A stretch of 64,000 nucleotides of DNA from Streptomyces sp. NRRL S-455 (GTDB lineage: Bacteria; Actinomycetota; Actinomycetes; Streptomycetales; Streptomycetaceae), in the NCBI RefSeq assembly GCF_000717875.1, contig NZ_JOCT01000018.1, forward strand, positions 62,001 through 126,000, read 5' to 3'. The position numbers and the translations under genes are program-made. Positions 56,021 to 64,000 of the stretch are shown here, in pieces. Below the pieces are notes generated by a model. The model did not search any database. It saw nothing but the letters and a program-made list of their open reading frames with translations, and was not told the origin of the DNA. Within the stretch, counting starts at the first letter, position 1. The number at the start of each line of letters is the position of its first letter.

Positions 56021-56037
56021 TTCACACGGGGTGTGAA
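56021..56037. promoter_or_regulatory. Perfect palindromic operator TTCACACGGGGTGTGAA
   Basis: Seven-base arms with a GGG centre lie 46 bp before the start of the HTH/TPR regulator. A second GTGTGCACAC palindrome follows at 56059-56068. Autoregulation is likely; a related site occurs upstream of the coiled-coil gene at 53713. Confidence 0.6.
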
Positions 56038-56265
56038 CGGAGTGCCCGAATCCGGACTGTGTGCACACTGTCGCTCACAGTCGCCGACCGGTTGACTGAA
56101 ATGCCTCGCAAGAGGCCGGCCGGGCCGCCGGCTCCCCCTCGTACAGTGCGGCGGCCCGCACCCGCCGTCCGCCCGGCTGCCTGCCCGACACTCCGTGGCG
56201 GGGCGGACGGCTCCGCCGGCCCATCTCCGTTGCGTCATCGGTGGGGTGTCGGCTGCTGGTGCCCC

Positions 56266-56402
56266 GTGGCTTGTCGCGCAGTTCCCCGCGCCCCTGAGGG
56301 ACGTGCGCGCACCGGCCGTACAACACAAAACCGGACCGGCCCAAAATGACCGGTCCGATTCTGTCCCTCTCAGGGGCGCGGGGAACTGCGCGGCAAGCCA
56401 CC
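56266..56402. repeat. Inverted pair of dispersed repeats around the pheST terminator
   Basis: GTGGCTTGTCGCGCAGTTCC (from 56266) and its partner GGAACTGCGCGGCAAGCCAC (to 56402) are two copies of the same intergenic repeat in opposite orientations, arms of about 35 bp. An 8-bp hairpin (56332-56357) lies between them. The whole could fold as one large cruciform-like stem. Confidence 0.7.
56332..56357 (-). terminator. Terminator hairpin downstream of pheT
   Basis: CGGACCGG pairs with CCGGTCCG around a ten-base loop, inside the larger inverted repeat and 86 nt after the pheT stop. Leftwards it is followed by TTTTGTGTTG, a fair T-tract, so termination of pheST is probable. Confidence 0.7.
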
Positions 56403-56442
56403 GCGACCCCGCAGTCGGCGACAGGGCGCAGCCCCCACGGCG

Positions 56443-58955
56443 CTAACTCCGCAACACGGCCCCCACGCGCTCACCGGCGAGCGCGACCGCCGCATCCCGA
56501 GCCGCGGAAGCCTCATCCACGGTCAGGGTCCGGTCAGCCGCCCGGAACCGCAACGCGTACGCCAGCGACTTCCGGCCCTCACCCAACTGCTCGGCGTTCT
56601 CGTACACATCGAACAGCCGGATCGACTCCAGCAGCTCCCCGGCCCCGTCACGCAGCGCCTCCTCGACCTCCGCCGCCGGAACGACCGCGTCGACGACCAG
56701 GGCGACATCCTGCGTGGCGACGGGGAACGTGGAGATACGCGGCGCCTTCACGGTCGCGTCACCGGCCGACTCCACCGCGTCCAGGTCGATCTCCATCGCG
56801 CAGGTCCGCGCCGGAAGCCCCAGCGCCTTCACGACCCGCGGGTGCAGTTCACCCGCGTGTCCCACGACCCGCTCGGCACCGTCCACGGTGATCGCCAGCT
56901 CGGCGCACCGCCCCGGGTGCCACGGCCCGTACTGCCCGTTGCGGATGATCAGCTCGGCACCCGCCTCACGGGCGACGGCCCGCGCCGCCTCGACCGCGTC
57001 GGCCCAGTCGGCCGGCCGGCCCTTGCCCCACCAGCCGGCCTGCTCACGGGCGCCGGCGAGCACGACCGCGGCGTACCGCGGCTGCTCGGGCAGCGCCGCG
57101 TTCAGCTCGGCGAGCTCCTCGTCGGTCGGGCGGCGGTCGACGGGGAGCACCGCGGCGATCCGCCGCTCCTCACGCGGCCGGAAGACCAGGCCGGTCTCGA
57201 ACAGCGCGAGGTCGTGCGAGCCACGGCCGTCGTTGCGGCGCAGGGCGGCGAGCAGGCCGGGGAGCAGCGAGGTGCGCAGCGCCGGCTCCTCGTCGCTCAG
57301 CGGGTTGCTGAGCTTGACGACACGGCGGGCCGGGTCGTCCGCCTCGAGGCCGAGCTGGTCGAAGACCTGCTCGCCGATGAACGGGTAGTTCAGCGCCTCG
57401 ACGTACCCGGCACCAGCGAGGGCCCGGCCGACGCGGCGGTGCAGCCGCTGCCGGTCCGTCAGGCCGAGGCCGGCGGGCGGCTTGGGCAGCGTGGAGGGCA
57501 GGTTCTCGTAGCCCTCCAGGCGGATGACCTCTTCGGCGAGGTCGTTCGGGTCGGTGAGGTCGGGCCGCCAGGACGGCACGGTGACGATCAGCTCGTCCTG
57601 CCCGTACACGTCGCAGCCGATCTCCTGGAGCCGCCGTACGACGGTCTCGCGGCCGTAGGCGACGCCGGCGACCTTGTCCGGGTGGTCGGCCGGGATGGTG
57701 ATGGTGCGCGGCGCGGTCGGCGCGATCACCTCGGTGACGCCGGCCTCGGCGGTGCCGCCGGCCAGCAGGACCAGCAGATCCACCGTGCGCTGCGCGGCGG
57801 CAGCGGCGGCCTGCGGGTCGACGCCGCGCTCGAAGCGCCGGGACGCCTCGGAGGACAGCTTGTGGCGGCGGGCCGTGCGGGCGATCGACGTGGCGTCGAA
57901 GTGCGCGGCCTCGATGACGACGTCCGCCGTGGCATTCTCGACGTTGTCGTGGTCGGCGATCTCCGTGTTGGCGCCGCCCATGACGCCCGCGAGGCCGATG
58001 GGGCCGCGGTCGTCGGTGATCACCAGGTCCTCGGCGTCCAGCGTGCGCTCCACGCCGTCGAGGGTGGTGAGCTTCTCGCCCGGCTCGGCCCGGCGCACGC
58101 CGATGGTGCCCTGGACCAGGCCGCGGTCATAGGCGTGCAGCGGCTGGCCGAGCTCCATCATCACGTAGTTGGTGACGTCGACGGCGAGCGAGATCGGGCG
58201 CATGCCGACCTTCTGCAGGCGGCGCTGGAGCCAGATCGGGGAGCGGGCCTCGGCGCTCAGACCGGTCACGGTGCGGGCGGTGAAGCGGTCGCAGCCGGTG
58301 GGGTCCGAGATCCGCACCGGGTAGCCGTAGGCGTTCGGGGCGGGCACGTCGAGCAGGGCCGGGTCGCGCAGCGGCAGGCCGTAGGCGATGGCGGTCTCGC
58401 GGGCGACGCCGCGCATCGACAGGCAGTAGCCGCGGTCGGGGGTGACGGCGATGTCGAGGACCTCGTCCACCAGCTCCAGCAGCTCGACGGCGTCCTTGCC
58501 GACCTCGGTCTCCGGGGGCAGCACGATGATGCCCTTGGTGCCGTCGTCGCCCATGTTCAGCTCGTCGCTGGAGCAGATCATGCCGCGGGACATCCGGCCG
58601 TACGTCTTGCGTTCGGCGATCTGGAAGTCACCGGGCAGGACGGCGCCGGGCAGGGCGACGACGACCTTGTCGCCGACGGCGAAGTTGCGGGCGCCGCAGA
58701 TGATCTCCTGGGGCTCGCCGGTGCCGTTGGCCTGGCCGACGTCGACGGTGCAGAAGCGGATCGGCTTCTTGAACTCCGTCAGCTCCTCGATCGTCGCCAC
58801 CTGGCCCACGACCAGGGGGCCCTTGAGGTCGGCGCCGAGCTGCTCGACGGTCTCGACCTCGAGCCCCGCCGAGACGAGCTTCTCCTGGACGTCGCGGCCG
58901 GATTCCGTCGCCGGCAGGTCGACGTACTCCCGCAGCCAAGAAAGCGGGACCCGCA

Positions 58956-58956
<1 letters not shown>
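56443..58956 (-). CDS. pheT: Phenylalanyl-tRNA synthetase beta subunit
   Basis: An 837-residue subunit of normal length. It shows the tRNA-binding OB domain ([20 protein letters not shown] region, about 40-150), the B3/B4 editing domain (about 210-400), B5 (about 405-480), the core catalytic-like domain and the C-terminal anticodon-binding fold (about 740-837, [20 protein letters not shown]). ATG overlaps the pheS stop by one base (TGATG), so the two subunits are coupled and form an alpha2-beta2 enzyme. Confidence 0.96.
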
Positions 58957-61372
<2,416 letters not shown>

Positions 61373-61425
61373 CCCCGTACCCCACCTCCAAGGCTCGCAG
61401 AGGGGTCCCTGAGCTGGTCACCCTA

Positions 61426-62280
61426 CTAGTTCCCGGTGACGGAACGGCACCCTCCGGCGGCGCGCTGTGCACGCGCCGACGCATAGAGACATACGGCGGC
61501 GGCGGTGGCGAGGTTCAGGCTCTCGGCCTTCCCGTGGATCGGGACGCGGACGACGGCGTCGGTGAGGGCGCGGGTCTCCTCCGGCAGGCCCCAGGCCTCG
61601 TTGCCGAACACCCAGGCGGTCGGCCCGCCCATGGCGCCCTTGTCGAGCTCGTCGTCGAGGTCGCGGTCGCCGGCACCGTCGGCGGCGAGGACCCGGACGC
61701 CGGCGTCCCGCAGGCCCGCGACCGCCTGCTCGACGGGGACGCCGACGGCGACGGGCAGGTGGAACAGGGAACCGACCGAGGCGCGGACGGCCTTCGGGTT
61801 GTACACGTCGACGGAGGCGTCGGTCAGCACCACGGCCTCGGCACCGGCGGCGTCGGCGCAGCGCAGCACGGTCCCGGCGTTGCCGGGGTCACGGACGTTC
61901 GCCAGCAGGGCGACGAGCCGGGGGCGTGCCGCCAGGACCTCGTCGAAGGGCGTGTCGAGGAACCGGCAGACGCCGACGAGGCCCTGCGGGGTGACGGTGG
62001 TGGAGATGTCGGCGATCACCTGCTCGGAGGCGAGGTGCACCCGGGCCCCGGCATCCCGGGCGGCCCCCACGATGTCGGCGTACCGCTCGGCGGCCTCCAG
62101 CGTCGCGAAGAGCTCCACGAGGGTGGCCGCGCCCCCGGCCAGGTGCCCGGCCGCTTCCCGCACGGCCTGCGGACCTTCCGCGAGGAACAGCCGCTCTTTC
62201 CCCCGGAAGTTCCGCTTGGCCAGCCGACGCGCCGCCGAGACACGGGAGGAGCGGGGGGAGATGAGCTCGGGGGTGGGCAT
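61426..62280 (-). CDS. TrmH-family RNA 2'-O-methyltransferase
   Basis: A 284-residue SPOUT enzyme starting at MPTPELISPRSSRVSAARRL; the upstream frame is read-through of the gap. The three motifs are NVRDPGNAGTVLRCADAAG, WVFGNEAWGLPEE and VPIHGKAESLNLATAAA. It probably methylates rRNA (TsnR/RlmB-like); the target is not known. It lies downstream of rplT, beyond a terminator hairpin, in the same direction. Confidence 0.9.
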   Translation of the reverse strand: MPTPELISPRSSRVSAARRLAKRNFRGKERLFLAEGPQAVREAAGHLAGGAATLVELFATLEAAERYADIVGAARDAGARVHLASEQVIADISTTVTPQGLVGVCRFLDTPFDEVLAARPRLVALLANVRDPGNAGTVLRCADAAGAEAVVLTDASVDVYNPKAVRASVGSLFHLPVAVGVPVEQAVAGLRDAGVRVLAADGAGDRDLDDELDKGAMGGPTAWVFGNEAWGLPEETRALTDAVVRVPIHGKAESLNLATAAAVCLYASARAQRAAGGCRSVTGN

Positions 62281-62312
62281 GCGTTTCACCTTGTCACTAA
62301 CTCGGACACAGC

Positions 62313-62344
62313 AGGACCCGCAGGCGTTTCCACCTGCGGGTCCT
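62313..62344 (-). terminator. Terminator hairpin of infC-rpmI-rplT
   Basis: AGGACCCGCAGG pairs perfectly with CCTGCGGGTCCT around CGTTTCCA. It starts 30 nt after the rplT stop and 33 nt before the methyltransferase start. Confidence 0.75.
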
Positions 62345-62373
62345 TCAGTCACGTCGGCTGAGAGCCGGAGGCG

Positions 62374-62757
62374 TCACGCCGCCTTGGGGGCGTTGACGTC
62401 GCTCGGCAGCGCCTTCTGGGCGACCTCGACGAGCGCGGCGAACGCGCCGGCGTCGTTGACGGCCAGCTCGGCCAGGATCTTGCGGTCGACCTCGACGTTC
62501 GCGGCCTTCAGACCCTGGATGAAGCGGTTGTAGGTCATGCCGTTGGCGCGGGCAGCGGCGTTGATGCGCTGGATCCACAGCTGGCGGAAGTCACCCTTGC
62601 GCTTCTTGCGGTCGTTGTAGTTGTAGACCAGCGAGTGGGTGACCTGCTCCTTGGCCTTGCGGTACAGGCGCGAACGCTGACCGCGGTAGCCGGAGGCCTG
62701 CTCGAGGATCGCCCGGCGCTTCTTGTGGGCGTTGACTGCCCGCTTGACGCGTGCCAC
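62374..62757 (-). CDS. rplT: 50S ribosomal protein L20
   Basis: A 127-residue protein of normal length starting with [14 protein letters not shown] after Met, followed by the universal [20 protein letters not shown] and [20 protein letters not shown]. It binds 23S rRNA early in large-subunit assembly and, in some bacteria, represses its own operon. It is third in infC-rpmI-rplT, as in most bacteria. Confidence 0.98.
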   Translation of the reverse strand: MARVKRAVNAHKKRRAILEQASGYRGQRSRLYRKAKEQVTHSLVYNYNDRKKRKGDFRQLWIQRINAAARANGMTYNRFIQGLKAANVEVDRKILAELAVNDAGAFAALVEVAQKALPSDVNAPKAA

Positions 62758-62851
62758 TTCTTAACTCCTTGTAGCGGGGCCGCGGTGGTCCTCACACGGC
62801 CCGAAATCGATTGGGTCCCGGTCCTGACGTACGGCGCTCACGCGCCGGGCG

Positions 62852-63046
62852 TCACTTGCCGAGAAGCTTCTTGATCTTCTTGGCGTCGCCCGGGGCCATC
62901 TCGGCGTTGCCGGTGAGGCGACGCGTCACACGGGACGACTTGTGCTCGAGCAGGTGGCGCTTGCCGGCGCGCTCACGGAGCACCTTGCCGGAGCCGGTGA
63001 CCTTGAAGCGCTTGCTGGACCCGCTGTGCGACTTGTTCTTCGGCAT
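62852..63046 (-). CDS. rpmI: 50S ribosomal protein L35
   Basis: A 64-residue protein, start [20 protein letters not shown]; the upstream extension of the frame is not part of the protein. [14 protein letters not shown] is the family signature. It lies 94 nt before rplT and 108 nt after infC, in the same unit. Confidence 0.97.
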   Translation of the reverse strand: MPKNKSHSGSSKRFKVTGSGKVLRERAGKRHLLEHKSSRVTRRLTGNAEMAPGDAKKIKKLLGK

Positions 63047-63154
63047 AGCGCCGTACTCTCCTCGTCGGTGGCGCTCCGGTGCCCGGTCGCGAAAACCGGG
63101 CACGGTGGAGCGTCGTCTTGTTTCGATTGCTTCCTGGGACTCGCGTCCCGGGAG

Positions 63155-63793
63155 TCACGCCTCGGCGGGCTCCTCGGCCGGCGCCTCGGCTTCCGCGGCG
63201 TTCTGCGAACGGCCGGGGTGGGCCTTCGCCTCCGCCTTGCGGGCCTCCTGCGCCTGGCGAGCCTCGGCCATCGCCTCGGTCTTCTTCTTGTGCGGACCGA
63301 GGACCATGATCATGTTCCGGCCGTCCTGCTTCGGGTTCGACTCCACGAAACCGAGGTCCTGGACGTCCTCCGCGAGACGCTGCAGCAGTCGGTAGCCCAG
63401 CTCGGGCCGGGACTGCTCGCGACCACGGAACATGATCGTGATCTTGACCTTGTCGCCCTGCTTGAGGAACCGGACGACGTGACCCTTCTTGGTGTCATAG
63501 TCGTGCGGGTCGATCTTCGGCCGGAGCTTCATCTCCTTGATGACCGTGTGCGCCTGGTTCTTGCGCGCCTCACGGGCCTTCATGGCCGACTCGTACTTGA
63601 ACTTCCCGTAGTCCATGAGCTTGCACACGGGCGGACGGGCGTTCGCCGCGACCTCGACCAGGTCCAGGTCGTACTCCTGCGCAAGCTCCAGTGCCTTGGC
63701 CAGCGGGACGATGCCCACCTGCTCGCCACTGGGACCGACAAGTCGCACCTCGGGAACGCGAATCCGGTCGTTGATGCGGGGCTCGGCGCTGAT
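63155..63793 (-). CDS. infC: Translation initiation factor IF-3
   Basis: A 212-residue factor. The conserved N-terminus [20 protein letters not shown] begins at an ATC codon (63793), 4 nt after GAGGAGG; there is no ATG, GTG or TTG in frame between that ribosome site and 63748. IF-3 genes often use a non-canonical AUU/AUC start for autoregulation, so AUC is the preferred start. GTG at 63748 would remove essential N-domain residues. The N-domain, linker ([17 protein letters not shown]) and C-domain ([20 protein letters not shown]) are complete, with an Ala/Glu-rich tail. Confidence 0.93.
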   Translation of the reverse strand: MSAEPRINDRIRVPEVRLVGPSGEQVGIVPLAKALELAQEYDLDLVEVAANARPPVCKLMDYGKFKYESAMKAREARKNQAHTVIKEMKLRPKIDPHDYDTKKGHVVRFLKQGDKVKITIMFRGREQSRPELGYRLLQRLAEDVQDLGFVESNPKQDGRNMIMVLGPHKKKTEAMAEARQAQEARKAEAKAHPGRSQNAAEAEAPAEEPAEA

Positions 63794-63797
63794 GGAT

Positions 63798-63804
63798 CCT
63801 CCTC
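63798..63804 (-). promoter_or_regulatory. Strong ribosome site deciding the infC AUC start
   Basis: GAGGAGG on the leftward strand is a near-perfect anti-SD match followed by ATCC and then the AUC codon. It is the only strong site in the leader. Upstream to 64000 there is no gene; the infC promoter and leader must lie there. Confidence 0.7.
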
Positions 63805-64000
63805 GGTAGCACCACGCGACGGTCTGGCGGACGGCCGCGTAACGTCTCTTTTCGATAGACCTAACCGCGCCGAAGCAAGAAAAATGCCCCGGACGATTCC
63901 CAGGCGGGCTCCTCGAACTACCGGAGCACCGCCGCGGGGGCCGCGGGGCGCGATTTCGGACGGATCGCCGCCGCTGGGACGGGACCGTCTGACCGGTGAC

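Overview
The window is chromosomal DNA from a high-GC actinomycete, almost certainly a Streptomyces. Evidence: GC-rich third codon positions, frequent GTG starts, Tat-type signal peptides, rare TTA leucine codons, and a gene order I recognise from Streptomyces cores (tRNA Gly-Cys-Val cluster, cobalamin genes, metNIQ, argGH, argCJBDR, pheST, rplT-rpmI-infC). Names rest on motifs read in the translations; no database search was possible.

Layout. 1-800: the start of a leftward gene (possibly chorismate-binding) and a five-gene tRNA cluster behind one promoter. 0.8-6 kb: zinc ribbon, small-molecule kinase, membrane Ser/Thr kinase, Nudix and SpoU methylase. 6-13 kb: three corrin/siroheme genes, a CysG-like bifunctional enzyme, an unusually long BluB-CobT fusion and CobL. 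13.9-16.9 kb: the methionine ABC importer metNIQ, preceded by a possible leaderless 28-codon ORF ending in a Cys/Met-rich peptide. 17-25 kb: HAD phosphatase, small membrane proteins, GNAT, a sigma-like protein, Tat-secreted GDPD, PlsC-type acyltransferase, a TetR-MFS efflux pair with a perfect palindromic operator, and an aldo-keto reductase.

25-38.7 kb holds arginine biosynthesis in two units, argGH and argCJBDR, each preceded by ArgR-type boxes; argCJBD are joined by 4-nt stop/start overlaps. Between the units are a repeat-containing secreted protein, a PNPOx-like gene, an L,D-transpeptidase and a flavin electron-transfer module: membrane ferric-reductase-like flavoprotein, FMN-binding-domain protein and ApbE flavinyltransferase. 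Three of these genes are frameshifted in this sequence, two of them at internal repeats, so assembly error competes with real decay.

38.7-44.1 kb is the most unusual region: a 1493-residue TPR-CHAT (caspase-like) protein with a TTA codon and a perfect 16-bp palindrome upstream, followed by an unrecognised 225-residue partner. This is the best candidate for an undescribed system, plausibly a protease and its substrate or regulator, but the role is inferred. 44-56 kb: a secreted GH51-type arabinofuranosidase, a histidine-phosphatase-fold protein lacking catalytic histidines, a MocR regulator divergent from an EamA exporter, DUF1918, a GHL10/DUF187-type secreted hydrolase, 3-hydroxybutyryl-CoA dehydrogenase, Nudix and an NsdA-like HTH/TPR regulator. 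56.4-64 kb: pheST, a PAS histidine kinase, a TrmH-type methylase and rplT-rpmI-infC, where infC appears to start at an AUC codon.

Two families of dispersed intergenic repeats recur through the window, including a nested inverted pair that closes the pheST unit.
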